Source: Burkholderiales bacterium (lineage in GTDB: Bacteria > Pseudomonadota > Gammaproteobacteria > Burkholderiales > Burkholderiaceae_C). From it: DNA of 46,688 nucleotides. Each line of letters opens with the position of its first letter. Position 1 is the stretch's first letter. Shown here one piece after another: positions 34,918 through 43,769 of the stretch. The position numbers and the translations under genes were made by a program. The notes beneath the pieces were generated by a model. The model was given only the letters and a program-made list of their open reading frames with translations. It did not search any database and was not told the origin of the DNA. The stretch lies in NCBI GenBank assembly GCA_026954015.1, contig JAIXLP010000050.1:6629-53316 (forward strand), in the 5' to 3' direction.

Positions 34918-36777
34918 ATGGCCACACTGATACCGGCAATCGGCTCGTGCGTCGCACGCATGACGTCGGGCGAAAAGCGCCTGGCCGAGCGGCTGCAGGC
35001 CAAGCTCGAGGAGGACTACCTGCTCTGGTACGACGTGCCCGTGGGCAACCGGCAGGTGCACCCGGATTTCATCGTGCTGCACCCGAGCCGCGGGCTGCTG
35101 ATCCTGGAGGTGAAGGATTTTCGCCTTGCGACCATCGTGCGGGCCGACAAGGAGCACTGGAGCATCCTGGACGCCGCAAGCGGCGAGCCCAAGATGATTG
35201 CGTCACCGCTGGAGCAGGCGCGCGGCTACGCGCACGCGGTGTGCGATGCGCTGCGCGCCGACCGCCGGCTGGTGCATCCCGCGGGGCGGCGCAAGGGCGA
35301 GCTGACGTTTGCCTGGAGCTACGGCGTGGTGCTGCCCAACATCACGCGCCGCCAGTTCACCACGGCGGGGCTGGAGGCCGCGATCCCGGCGCAGCGCGTG
35401 ATCTGCGCCGACGAGATGACCGAGGACGTGGACGCCGAGGCGCTGCAAAGCCGCCTGTGGGAGATGTTCCCCTACGCGCTCTACGAGACGCTCACGCTGC
35501 CGCAGATCGACCGCGTGCGCTGGATACTGTTTCCGGAGGTGCGCATACCCGTGCAGGGCAGCCTGTTCGACGAGGTGCACGAGCGCGACGAGGTGCCCAG
35601 CCTGCTGCGCGTGATGGACGTGCAGCAGGAGCAGCTCGCGCGCAGCCTGGGCGACGGCCACCGCGTGATCCACGGCGTGGCCGGGTCGGGCAAGACGATG
35701 ATCCTGGGCTACCGCGCGCAGCATCTGGCGGCGGCCAATCCGCGCGGCAAGCCCATCCTCGTGCTCTGCTACAACGAACCGCTCGCGGTGCGCCTGGCGG
35801 CGACGATGGCGGCCCAGGGCCTCGCCGAGCGCGTGCACTGCGTGCACTTTCACAAATGGGCGCGCGCGCAGCTCGTGGCCTATGGCCAGCCGCTGCCCGC
35901 GCCGCACCTGGCGCCCGATGCGTTCTTCGCCGACATGGTGCAGCGCGTGATCGACGGCGTGGGCCGCGGCCAGATTCCCGAGGGGCAGTACCTCGCGGTG
36001 CTGATCGACGAGGGGCACGACTTCGCGCCCGAGTGGCTGCAACTGGTCACGCGCATGGTGGACCCGGCCACGCAGAGCCTGCTCGTGCTCTACGACGACG
36101 CGCAGAGCATCTACGAGCGCGGGCGCAAGCGCAACTTCAGTTTCAAGAGCGTGGGCATCCAGGCGCAGGGGCGCACCACGATCCTGCGCATCAACTACCG
36201 CAACACGCGGCAGATCCTGGACACCGCGTCGCGCATCGCCGGCGACCTGCTCAACGCCGAGGAGCGCGACGACGACGGCGTGCCGTTGCTGCACCCGGTC
36301 AGTTGCGGGCGCGAGGGGCCCGAGCCGCTCGTGATCGACCTGCCCGGCCTGCATGAGCAGACCGCGCGCGCGATCGAGCTGCTGCAGGGTGCATACGCCG
36401 ATGGCTACGCCTGGGGCGACATGGCGGTGCTGTGCAGCAACTGGCGCCTGCGCGACGCCTGCGCCTCGGCCCTGCACCGGCGCGGCCTGCCGGTGCAGAT
36501 GCGCCGCACTCCGGGCGACTACGACCCGCTGGCGGACAGCATCAAGGTGATGACCATGCAGGTGAGCAAGGGGCTGGAGTTCCCCGTAGTGGTACTCGTG
36601 GACCAGGCGCTGGCCGACGGCGCGAGCGCGGCCGACACCACCGCGCACGCCCGCGTGCTCTACGTTGCGGCCACGCGCGCGCACCAGTTGCTGTACTGGC
36701 TGCGCCAGTCGCCCGGGCCCATGGGCGACGCCTCCGGGGCGCCTCGTGCGGTACACGCCGGCGCTAGCGCCGGCTGA
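34918..36777 (+). CDS. NERD nuclease-domain / UvrD-like SF1 helicase fusion
   Basis: Predicted nuclease-helicase of 619 residues. The N-terminal NERD domain (about 15-130) has HPDFIVLHPSRGLLILEVKD, with the D and E-x-K residues expected of the restriction-endonuclease-like fold. The helicase part shows Walker A GVAGSGKTMI, VLIDEGHDFAPEW (motif II, DEGH), RINYRNTRQIL and the C-terminal VMTMQVSKGLEFPVVVLVDQ and RVLYVAATRA. Motifs are intact. NERD helicases are linked to DNA processing and are seen in some defence islands; no such island is visible here. I use ATG 34918; an upstream in-frame ATG at 34846 adds 24 residues. Confidence 0.88.
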   Translation: MATLIPAIGSCVARMTSGEKRLAERLQAKLEEDYLLWYDVPVGNRQVHPDFIVLHPSRGLLILEVKDFRLATIVRADKEHWSILDAASGEPKMIASPLEQARGYAHAVCDALRADRRLVHPAGRRKGELTFAWSYGVVLPNITRRQFTTAGLEAAIPAQRVICADEMTEDVDAEALQSRLWEMFPYALYETLTLPQIDRVRWILFPEVRIPVQGSLFDEVHERDEVPSLLRVMDVQQEQLARSLGDGHRVIHGVAGSGKTMILGYRAQHLAAANPRGKPILVLCYNEPLAVRLAATMAAQGLAERVHCVHFHKWARAQLVAYGQPLPAPHLAPDAFFADMVQRVIDGVGRGQIPEGQYLAVLIDEGHDFAPEWLQLVTRMVDPATQSLLVLYDDAQSIYERGRKRNFSFKSVGIQAQGRTTILRINYRNTRQILDTASRIAGDLLNAEERDDDGVPLLHPVSCGREGPEPLVIDLPGLHEQTARAIELLQGAYADGYAWGDMAVLCSNWRLRDACASALHRRGLPVQMRRTPGDYDPLADSIKVMTMQVSKGLEFPVVVLVDQALADGASAADTTAHARVLYVAATRAHQLLYWLRQSPGPMGDASGAPRAVHAGASAG

Positions 36778-36858
36778 AACGCGGGGACGCGGCTACGATA
36801 GCTGTCCACACGGCGCGCTCTCGCGCCGCTTTCATTGCGACAGCGCAGGAGTCGACGC

Positions 36859-37557
36859 ATGACCTGGAACCACCCCATCACCGCCAAATGGCCGGCCAAG
36901 CATCCCGAACGCATCCAGCTCTACTCGCTGCCCACGCCCAACGGCGTGAAGGCGTCGATCGCGCTGGAGGAGCTGGCGCTGCCATACGAGCCCCACCTCG
37001 TGAGCTTCGAGACGAACGACCAGCTCTCGCCCGAGTTCCTCTCGCTCAACCCCAACAACAAGATTCCCGCGCTGCTCGATCCTGACGGGCCGGGCGGTCA
37101 GCCCTTCACGCTCTGGGAATCGGGAGCGATCCTCGTCTATCTCGCAGAAAAAACCGGCAAACTGCTGCCATCGAGCGCCAGTGCGCGCTACCACACGCTG
37201 CAGTGGCTGATGTGGCAGATGGGCGGCGTGGGGCCGATGTTCGGGCAGGTGGGGTTCTTCAACAAGTTCGCCGGCAAGGCGTTCGAGGACAAGCGCCCGC
37301 TTGAGCGCTACGTGAACGAGGCCAGGCGCCTGCTCGGCGTGCTTGAGCGCCACCTTGCCGGGCGCGCGTGGATCATGGGCGCGGACTACACCATCGCCGA
37401 CATTGCCGTCTTTCCCTGGGTGCGCAACCTGATCGGCTTCTACGAAGCGGGCGAGCTCGTGGGCTGGGGCAGCTACCCCGAGGTGGCGCGCGTGCTGGCG
37501 GCCTTCGTGGCGCGCCCCGCGGTGCAGCGCGGCCTGAACATCCCGGCGCGCGGCTGA
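36859..37557 (+). CDS. Glutathione S-transferase family protein (YfcG/YghU-like)
   Basis: A 232-residue GST-fold protein. The thioredoxin-like N-terminal domain reads IQLYSLPTPNGVKASIALEE, then NPNNKIPALLDPDGPGG and LWESGAILVYLAEKTG, the NKIPAL and ES glutathione-binding motifs of the Ure2p/YfcG/YghU subgroup. Those members act as disulfide-bond oxidoreductases or peroxidases; the substrate here is unknown. ATG 36859 has GGAG seven bases upstream. A lipoprotein gene starts six bases after its stop. Confidence 0.88.
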   Translation: MTWNHPITAKWPAKHPERIQLYSLPTPNGVKASIALEELALPYEPHLVSFETNDQLSPEFLSLNPNNKIPALLDPDGPGGQPFTLWESGAILVYLAEKTGKLLPSSASARYHTLQWLMWQMGGVGPMFGQVGFFNKFAGKAFEDKRPLERYVNEARRLLGVLERHLAGRAWIMGADYTIADIAVFPWVRNLIGFYEAGELVGWGSYPEVARVLAAFVARPAVQRGLNIPARG

Positions 37558-37563
37558 GCCGCC

Positions 37564-38121
37564 ATGCACCGGCGCGGCCTGCTGGCCGGTACGCTTGCGC
37601 TGCTGGGCTCCGCCGCCTGCACCACGGGCAGGGGCGGCCCGCGCGGCATGACGTTCCCGCTCGATCGCCTGCAGGCGGCGGTGGCCGCGCGCTTTCCGCA
37701 ACGCGTGGGCACGCCCGACCTGCTTGAGCTGGCACTGCTCTCGCCTCGCCTGCGGTTGCTGCCCGAGGCCAACCGCCTCGGCCTGCAGCTTGACCTGCAG
37801 GCCGGTGGCCCGCTGACCGGGCGCGAATACGGCGGCGCGGCGGACGTGGATTTCGGCCTGCGCTACGAGGCGCGCGACCACACGCTGCGCGCCACGCAGT
37901 TGCGCGTGCTCGCGCTGACGATGGACGCGCTGCCGCCGCGCACCGCGCAGCTCGTGCGACAGAGCCTGAACGCCTGGGTGCGGCAGTCGCTCGCCGAGGT
38001 GGTGGTCTACCGCCTGCGCGCACAGGACCTGGCGCTGGCCGACGGGCTGGGACTGCAGCCGGGAGCAATCACCGTGACGCCCGAGGGCGTGGAGGTGCAA
38101 CTGTTGTCCACCCTGCCGTGA
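37564..38121 (+). CDS. DUF1439 / YceB-type lipoprotein
   Basis: A 185-residue predicted lipoprotein. The signal MHRRGLLAGTLALLGSAACT carries a lipobox ending in Cys. The mature part has FPLDRLQAAVAARFPQRVG, GGAADVDFGLRYEARDHTL and a C-terminal VTVTPEGVEVQL-like segment (ITVTPEGVEVQLL), matching the DUF1439 fold of YceB, a lipid-binding-like family. Function is unknown. It starts six bases after the GST stop and may be co-expressed. Confidence 0.75.
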   Translation: MHRRGLLAGTLALLGSAACTTGRGGPRGMTFPLDRLQAAVAARFPQRVGTPDLLELALLSPRLRLLPEANRLGLQLDLQAGGPLTGREYGGAADVDFGLRYEARDHTLRATQLRVLALTMDALPPRTAQLVRQSLNAWVRQSLAEVVVYRLRAQDLALADGLGLQPGAITVTPEGVEVQLLSTLP

Positions 38122-38172
38122 GGGCGGGCGCGGACGGCGCGCCAGCACGAGCGCGCGCATCCGGCTAGCATA

Positions 38173-38185
38173 GGGGTTTACCCCC
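38173..38185 (+). promoter_or_regulatory. GGGGTTTACCCCC motif before the MFS pump gene
   Basis: A G4-TTTA-C5 inverted repeat lies 13 bases before the start codon at 38198. The core GGGTTTACCC also occurs at 14813-14822 and 14899-14908. A regulator site or promoter-linked motif is possible; TAGCAT just upstream could be a -10 box. Confidence 0.35.
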
Positions 38186-38197
38186 AACGGTTCCCCC

Positions 38198-39424
38198 ATG
38201 CCGCCCGTTGCTTCCGCCACCGCCCCGAACACCGCCGCCGTCTCCGGCACACGCTACCGCGTGCTCGGCGCGATCAGCTTCTCGCACATGCTCAACGACA
38301 TGATCCAGTCGTTGATCCTGGCGATCTACCCGATTCTCAAGGGCGAATTCAGCCTGAGCTTTCTGCAGATCGGGCTCATCACGCTCACCTACCAGCTCAC
38401 CGCGTCCATGCTGCAGCCGCTGATCGGGCTGTACACCGACAAGCACCCCCAGCCGCATTCGCTGGCCTTCGGCATGGGCTCGACGCTGTGCGGGCTGCTG
38501 CTGCTTTCGGTGGCGCCGAATTTCGGGGTGATCCTCGTGGCGGCGGCGCTCGTGGGCACGGGCTCGTCGGTGTTCCACCCCGAGTCTTCGCGCATCGCGC
38601 GCCTGGCCTCGGGCGGGCAGCACGGGCTGGCGCAGTCCATCTTCCAGGTCGGTGGCAACACCGGCTCGGCCCTGGGGCCGCTGCTGGCGGCGATCATCGT
38701 GCTGCCGCACGGGCAGGGCGCGATCGCGTGGTTTGCGCTCGCGGCGCTCGTGGCCATCGCGGTGCTCTGGCAGATCGGCAACTGGTACCAGCGCCAGTTT
38801 CTGAACCGTCCGGCGCGCGCGCGGCGGACCAGCGAGGCGGCGAGCCCCGTGCCGCACAACGTGGTGGTGCGCGCGATCGTGGTGCTGCTGGTGCTGATCT
38901 TCTCCAAGTACTTCTACCTCACGAGCATCACGAGCTACTACACCTTCTACCTGATCCACCACTTCGGCGTGTCGGTGCAGGCCTCGCAGATCCACCTCTT
39001 CGTCTTCCTGTTCGCGGTGGCGGCGGGCACGCTCGCGGGCGGGCCGATCGGCGACCGGTTCGGGCGCAAGCCGGTGATCTGGGTCTCCATCCTGGGCGTG
39101 GCGCCGTTCACGCTGGTGCTGCCGCATGTGAACCTGATGTGGACCGGCATCCTCATCTTCATCATCGGCCTCGTGATCGCCTCGGCGTTCTCGGCCATCC
39201 TGGTGTACGCACAGGAACTGATGCCGGGCAAGATCGGCGCCGTTTCGGGCATGTTCTTCGGCTTTGCCTTCGGCATGGGCGGCATCGGCGCGGCGGTGCT
39301 CGGGGTGCTCGCGGACAGCCACGGCATCGAATTCGTCTACCAGGTCTGCGCCTTCCTGCCGCTGCTGGGGCTGCTCACGGTGTTCCTGCCGACCATCGAG
39401 GAAGGCGCGCGCAAGGCGGCGTGA
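38198..39424 (+). CDS. fsr: Fosmidomycin-resistance-type MFS efflux transporter
   Basis: Inner-membrane drug efflux pump of 408 residues with 12 predicted helices. Family hallmarks are SFSHMLNDMIQSLILAIYP, TYQLTASMLQPLIG, STVFHPE-like SSVFHPESSRIAR and QSIFQVGGNTGSALGPL. Together these identify the Fsr subgroup; actual substrates are inferred. The ATG at 38198 follows the GGGGTTTACCCCC motif. The stop (39422-39424) lies four bases before the second 105-bp repeat. Confidence 0.88.
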   Translation: MPPVASATAPNTAAVSGTRYRVLGAISFSHMLNDMIQSLILAIYPILKGEFSLSFLQIGLITLTYQLTASMLQPLIGLYTDKHPQPHSLAFGMGSTLCGLLLLSVAPNFGVILVAAALVGTGSSVFHPESSRIARLASGGQHGLAQSIFQVGGNTGSALGPLLAAIIVLPHGQGAIAWFALAALVAIAVLWQIGNWYQRQFLNRPARARRTSEAASPVPHNVVVRAIVVLLVLIFSKYFYLTSITSYYTFYLIHHFGVSVQASQIHLFVFLFAVAAGTLAGGPIGDRFGRKPVIWVSILGVAPFTLVLPHVNLMWTGILIFIIGLVIASAFSAILVYAQELMPGKIGAVSGMFFGFAFGMGGIGAAVLGVLADSHGIEFVYQVCAFLPLLGLLTVFLPTIEEGARKAA

Positions 39425-39428
39425 TCTC

Positions 39429-39533
39429 ATACGGTTTTGTATCCAAGCGTAGAACAAGGCGGGAAGCCGCAGACAGTGCTGTAGCACGGCAAGGCGAACC
39501 AACGCCGTTATACGTTTGAAGGCGAAGCCGTAT
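39429..39533. repeat. 105-bp inverted-repeat element, copy 2
   Basis: Same length as copy 1 (13528-13632) and alignable without gaps. Ends are ATACGG and CCGTAT; about 20 of 27 terminal positions pair, many mismatches being T-G wobbles. The core reads GTGCTGTAGCACGGCAAGGC. It fills the gap between the convergent MFS and FUSC genes, and its last base begins the FUSC stop codon, as in copy 1. Confidence 0.8.
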
Positions 39534-41764
39534 CAGGTGTGCAGCGCCTGCACCACCTGCGCTGAAGTGATGCGCACCGCGCCCGCGAGTTCAACCGCGA
39601 GCGCAAGGCGCCGGCGCAGCCAGGGCGTGGCGTCGGTCTCGAACGGGCTGGGCAACGCCTCGGGCACGGCAGCGAGCCGCGCCTCTTCATCCGCTCCGGC
39701 GCCACCCGTCTCCACGGCGGGCGGCGGGCCGCCCTCCAGCGCGGCGGTGATGCGCGCGGCAGCCTCGGCAATCGGTTCGGCAATCTCGTGCACCTGCAGC
39801 CGGTCGCGGCGCAGCAGCAGCATGGACTGGATCGCGCTGAGCTGGCCGAGCAACTGGTAGCCCTGGCCCTGCAGGCGCTCCAGCACCGCCAGCGGGGGCT
39901 GCACCGCGCGCGGCTCGGCCAGCGCCCGGCCGGTGGCCTGCGCCAGCGCGGAGAGCGCGTCATAGGCCTCGCGCCGCGCCAGACGCCAGGCGAGCTCGGG
40001 CTTGGCGGTGATTTCATCGAGCGTGGCCAGCGCCAGCGAATGTCGCGCATGGCCCGCCAGCGCGCGGCCCACGCGCTGCACCAGCGCCGCGAGCCGCTCG
40101 CGCTCCCACGACGGCAGCACGTACGAAAACGCCCAGGCGATGCCCGCGCCCAGCAGCGTGTCGCCGACACGTTCGAGCAGCGCGAAGGTCATGCTGGTCT
40201 CGGCGTGCAGCAGATGCGTCTGCACCAGGCTCAGGATGGAGACCGCGATGGCGAGCACCGTGTAGTTGCGCACCGCGAACGCCTGCGCCACGCCCTGGCT
40301 CGCGATCACGACGAACAGCAGCGCCGCGGTGGAGGGGTGCAGCGCGAGCAGCGCCGCGGCCAGCAGGCTGCCGACCACGGTGCCGATCACGCGCGCGTCG
40401 CGCCGCTGCAGCGTCTGCGCGAGGTTGCCGCGCAGCACCGAGACGACGGTGATGAGAATCCAGTAATCGCGCGAGGCCCAGGGCAGCAGCATCGCCAGGC
40501 CGTAACCCGCGCCGACGGCCAGCGCCGCGCGCACCGCGGTGCGCAGCGCCGGCTGGCGCCAGTGCCAGAGCGTGAGCAGCGGCTGCAGCGACCAGTAGGC
40601 CGGGCTCACGAAGAGCTGCCAGCCCGCGCGCACGGCGGACAGGTCGGGCGCGAGCTCGCCGCGCGCCAGCGCCACGAGCTGGCGCACCGCGCCGTCCTGG
40701 TCGCCCACGCGCGTGGCGATGCTGCGCACGACGGCCGCTTGCGTGAACGCCTGCGCGCCGGGGTGCTCGCGCGCGTCGTCCTGCGCCTGCGCGCGCAGGC
40801 GAGCGATACGGTCATCGTGCGGGTGCGCGGGCGGCGGCAGGCGCGCGGCGAGCAGCGCATCGGCGAGCGCATCCACGTCGCGCGCCATCGAGCGCAGGAT
40901 GTCGGCCATCTCGCGCAACTGCGGCGCGTCACTGGCCCGCACGCGCTCCAGATCGAGCTCGCTTGCGATCAGGCGGTCGCGCATTTCGAGCACCACGATC
41001 AGCATGCCCGCCAGGCGCTGGCGCCGGGCGGTGCGCGGCGCTTCCAGCACCACGTCGCGCGCGGCCTGCAGTTCGTCGGCCAGTGCCGCGTGGTCGCGCA
41101 GCAGCGCACCCCAGGCCCGCGGCGCGTCGGGCGCGGGGCCGCCGCCGCAGACGCGCCGCGCCTGCGTGCGCAGCAGCGCGGCGACCGACATCAACAGCTC
41201 GGCCACGAGCTGCGTGCGGTGGCGGGTGTTGAGCAGCGTCTGCGCCACCACGCCGTAGACGAGGTAGGTGAGTGCGCCCAGTGCGCCGTAGGCCGTGCGC
41301 ACCAGCGCCTCGTGAGCGTCGCGCACCGGCAGCGGCGCCATCGCGAGCAGCGCCGCCAGCATGATCGCCGCGGCCACGGGCACGCCGCGCTTGCCCCAGG
41401 CCATGATGAGAAACGAGACGAAGGTCGCCGCCACCAGCACCGCACCCAGCGCCAGCGGGCGCTCGCGCAGCATCTGCACGGCCCAGAACAGCGGCAGCCC
41501 CAGCAGCGGCGCGACGATCAGGTGCACCAGCGTGCCCCGGCGCGCGCGCATGCCGTGCGGCACCAGCGTGATGAGCGCGCCCACGCTCGCATGGATGGCC
41601 GCCTCGGGACCGAACGCGGCATGCGCGAGCGCCGTGGCCAGCAGCATGCCCAGCGCCGCCGACGCGCCCAGCAGCGCGTGCGAGCCCAGCAGCATGCGCC
41701 ACGCGCCATGCGCGCGGCTGCCGGGCTGCCACAGGGCGGCAAGGCGTGGGCGGGAAGGGTGCAT
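39533..41764 (-). CDS. FUSC-family (YccS/YhfK-like) inner-membrane protein
   Basis: A 743-residue membrane protein in the aromatic-acid exporter / fusaric-acid resistance superfamily. Two clusters of hydrophobic helices (about 25-185 and 400-535) each precede a large cytoplasmic domain, the YccS arrangement. The second cluster has AALAVGAGYGLAMLLPWASR and YWILITVVSVLRGN, the typical FUSC motif, then ARVIGTVVGSLLAAALLAL. Transport substrate is unknown. The TGA stop is supplied by the 105-bp repeat. It is divergent from slyD. Confidence 0.85.
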   Translation of the reverse strand: MHPSRPRLAALWQPGSRAHGAWRMLLGSHALLGASAALGMLLATALAHAAFGPEAAIHASVGALITLVPHGMRARRGTLVHLIVAPLLGLPLFWAVQMLRERPLALGAVLVAATFVSFLIMAWGKRGVPVAAAIMLAALLAMAPLPVRDAHEALVRTAYGALGALTYLVYGVVAQTLLNTRHRTQLVAELLMSVAALLRTQARRVCGGGPAPDAPRAWGALLRDHAALADELQAARDVVLEAPRTARRQRLAGMLIVVLEMRDRLIASELDLERVRASDAPQLREMADILRSMARDVDALADALLAARLPPPAHPHDDRIARLRAQAQDDAREHPGAQAFTQAAVVRSIATRVGDQDGAVRQLVALARGELAPDLSAVRAGWQLFVSPAYWSLQPLLTLWHWRQPALRTAVRAALAVGAGYGLAMLLPWASRDYWILITVVSVLRGNLAQTLQRRDARVIGTVVGSLLAAALLALHPSTAALLFVVIASQGVAQAFAVRNYTVLAIAVSILSLVQTHLLHAETSMTFALLERVGDTLLGAGIAWAFSYVLPSWERERLAALVQRVGRALAGHARHSLALATLDEITAKPELAWRLARREAYDALSALAQATGRALAEPRAVQPPLAVLERLQGQGYQLLGQLSAIQSMLLLRRDRLQVHEIAEPIAEAAARITAALEGGPPPAVETGGAGADEEARLAAVPEALPSPFETDATPWLRRRLALAVELAGAVRITSAQVVQALHT

Positions 41765-41861
41765 GGGGGATGGGCTCGTGCGGCGCGCCGGCCATTGTCA
41801 CACGCGGGGAGCGGTGTTTCCCTTGACCGACAATGGCGGTTTTCGCACCCCACCCACCGCC

Positions 41862-42335
41862 ATGAAGATCACCAAGGACAGCGCCGTCACTCTCCAGTAC
41901 AAGCTGAGCGATCCCGCAAGCGGCGCCACGCTCGACACCGGCTGCGCGGCCTATCTGCACGGCGGCTACGAAGGCATCTTCCCCAAAGTGGAGCAGGCGC
42001 TCGAAGGCCAGGAGGCGGGCCACGCCACGGCGATCGAGCTGGCCATCGAGGAGGCCTACGGGCCGCGCGACGAGAGCCTGGCGCTGACGATTCCGAAGAG
42101 CGAATTCCCGCCCGGCGTGAAGGTGGGCGGCCACCTGCAGCGCATGGGCGAGGACGGCCAGCCACGCTACTACAACGTGGTGAAGATCAAGGGCCCCGAG
42201 GTGCACCTCGACGGCAACCACCCGCTGGCGGGCAAGGCGCTGCGCTTTGCCTGCAAGGTGACGGAAGTGCGCCCCGCCACCGCCGAGGAAATATCGCACC
42301 GCCACGTGCATGGCGGGCATGGGCATCATCACTGA
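41862..42335 (+). CDS. slyD: FKBP-type peptidyl-prolyl isomerase SlyD
   Basis: Cytoplasmic folding catalyst and nickel-binding chaperone of 157 residues. It begins with ITKDSAVTLQYKLSD and has the FKBP core split by an insert-in-flap domain (EAYGPRDESLALTIPKSEFP). The C terminus is histidine-rich (HRHVHGGHGHHH), the metal-binding tail of SlyD, which helps supply nickel to hydrogenase or urease. The tail is shorter than in E. coli. It is followed by copy D of the hairpin repeat and converges on the amidotransferase. Confidence 0.92.
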   Translation: MKITKDSAVTLQYKLSDPASGATLDTGCAAYLHGGYEGIFPKVEQALEGQEAGHATAIELAIEEAYGPRDESLALTIPKSEFPPGVKVGGHLQRMGEDGQPRYYNVVKIKGPEVHLDGNHPLAGKALRFACKVTEVRPATAEEISHRHVHGGHGHHH

Positions 42336-42383
42336 AAAGATAGCTGCTCGCGCTTGTCTGGCAAGCGCTGGGGCCCGATTTTT
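42336..42383. repeat. Short dispersed hairpin repeat, copy D
   Basis: Between convergent slyD and the amidotransferase: GATAGCTGCTCGCGCTTG runs into a TCTGG loop and CAAGCGC. The stem is GCGCTTG (42350-42356) with CAAGCGC (42362-42368). A T-run follows on the plus strand (CGATTTTT) and an A-run precedes, so it can terminate both ways. Confidence 0.65.
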
Positions 42384-43253
42384 CTAAAATCTCGTGAGCA
42401 GCGCTTGGCGCAGCAGCCGCGAGGCGCGGTCGCGGATGTGCAGCGGGCTGCGCCCCGGCCAGCGGTGGTGGCGGGCGCGTTCGCAGGCGTCCAGGAAGTC
42501 GTGCAGCAGCGGCGCGTCGTCCAGCGTCACGTCGGCGCGCGTGCGAAATTCCGGGTGCCACTGCGTCGCCGCGATATAGCCCTTGCCGTGGCGCGCGGTA
42601 CGGCGGATCGCCTCGGGCACATGGTCAGGGACGCTCCAGGCCTCCACCGCGAAACCCGGCGCCAGTTCCTTGATGCCCTGGTGGTGGATGCTGTTCACCG
42701 TGGCCAGCGTGCGCCCGGGGTACAGGCGCGCCAGGCGCGTGTGCGCCTCGATCTCGATCTGGTGCACGTGCCGGTCGTAGGTCTCGGGCACGCGGTGGCG
42801 CTGCGCGCCCGGCACCTGCGTCTCGATGTCCTGGTAGAGCGAACCACCGAACGCCACGTTGATGAGCTGCAGCCCGCGGCAGACGCCGAAGATGGGTTTG
42901 CCCGCCTGCTCGAACGCCTCGACCACCGCCAGGTCGTACAGGTCGCGCACGCGGTCGCCCTCCCACTCGGGCTTGAGCGGCAGCTCGCCGTAGTGGCCGG
43001 GCCAGATGTCGGCACCGCCGTGCAGCACCACGCCATCGAGCCACTGCGCGTAGTGCTTGAGCGTCACGTCGCCGCGCGCCGTCTCGCCCGTGGGACAGGG
43101 CACGACGACGACGAGCGCGCCGGCGGACATGATCCAGTGCGCGATCGACTGCTCGATGTACTGCAGCGTCTTGCCGGTGAACAGGTGGCGCCGCGGGTCG
43201 GCGTGGGAAAAACAGGCCGAGAGGCCAATCTTGAGGCGTACCGGTTCGGACAT
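42384..43253 (-). CDS. Class I glutamine amidotransferase, PuuD-like gamma-glutamyl hydrolase
   Basis: A 289-residue cytoplasmic hydrolase of the gamma-glutamyl-gamma-aminobutyrate hydrolase family (peptidase C26). The nucleophile is C125 in IFGVCRGLQLINV, with H233 and E235 in ATQWHPEF completing the triad; GVVLHGGADIWPGHY is the typical oxyanion strand. It probably cleaves gamma-glutamyl amides in polyamine-type catabolism, but no puu genes are adjacent. I use ATG 43253 (MSEPVRLK); ATG 43277 is also in frame. Confidence 0.85.
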   Translation of the reverse strand: MSEPVRLKIGLSACFSHADPRRHLFTGKTLQYIEQSIAHWIMSAGALVVVVPCPTGETARGDVTLKHYAQWLDGVVLHGGADIWPGHYGELPLKPEWEGDRVRDLYDLAVVEAFEQAGKPIFGVCRGLQLINVAFGGSLYQDIETQVPGAQRHRVPETYDRHVHQIEIEAHTRLARLYPGRTLATVNSIHHQGIKELAPGFAVEAWSVPDHVPEAIRRTARHGKGYIAATQWHPEFRTRADVTLDDAPLLHDFLDACERARHHRWPGRSPLHIRDRASRLLRQALLTRF

Positions 43254-43393
43254 GGCGCCTGTTGTAGCACTGTCCATGGCCCGCGGTGCCGGGAAATGCG
43301 GTTACGTGCCCCGGCGTTGTTTTCCTGCGAAGCCGGGCACCACTACACTAGGTTGCAAGGCCCACGACACGGGCCGGTTGAAAGGAGCTCTTC

Positions 43394-43735
43394 ATGCAGG
43401 TGCACGTCAACACCGACCGGCAGATCCAGGGCGGCGAATCGCTCGCGCACTGGGTCGAGCAGGAAACGCTCACCCGCCTTGCGCGCTTTCGCGAGCAGGT
43501 GACGCGGGTGGAGGTCTTCCTCTCGGACGAGAACGCCGGCAAGGCGGGCGCGGACAAGCGCTGCCGCATGGAGGCCCGCCCCGCGGGGCTGCCGCCGGTG
43601 GCCGTGACGGCCACGGCGGACAAGCTCGCCGACGCGTTCACCGGCGCCGCGGAGAAGCTCCTGCGCGCGCTCGACGCGGACATCAGCCGCGGCAAGAACC
43701 GCAAGGGTGGCGAGACGATCCGCACCGCGGAGTAG
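43394..43735 (+). CDS. HPF/RaiA-family ribosome-associated protein
   Basis: A 113-residue protein with the ribosome hibernation fold: MQVHVNTDRQIQGGESLAHW, then TRLARFREQVTRVEVFLSDEN and a basic C-terminal stretch SRGKNRKGG. Family members bind the 30S decoding site in stationary phase. This divergent member has an insert and lacks the long-form dimerisation domain. ATG 43394 has AAAGGAG upstream at six bases. It is convergent with ssb. Confidence 0.8.
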   Translation: MQVHVNTDRQIQGGESLAHWVEQETLTRLARFREQVTRVEVFLSDENAGKAGADKRCRMEARPAGLPPVAVTATADKLADAFTGAAEKLLRALDADISRGKNRKGGETIRTAE

Positions 43736-43769
43736 CGCCGTCTTCACCCGGCGCGCCCGGGCCGCAGAA

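Noticed and set aside
34643..38121. Defence island around the NERD helicase
   Set aside because: Neighbours are a glutathione transferase, a DUF1439 lipoprotein and a DUF4124 protein; no restriction, abortive-infection or phage genes are visible.
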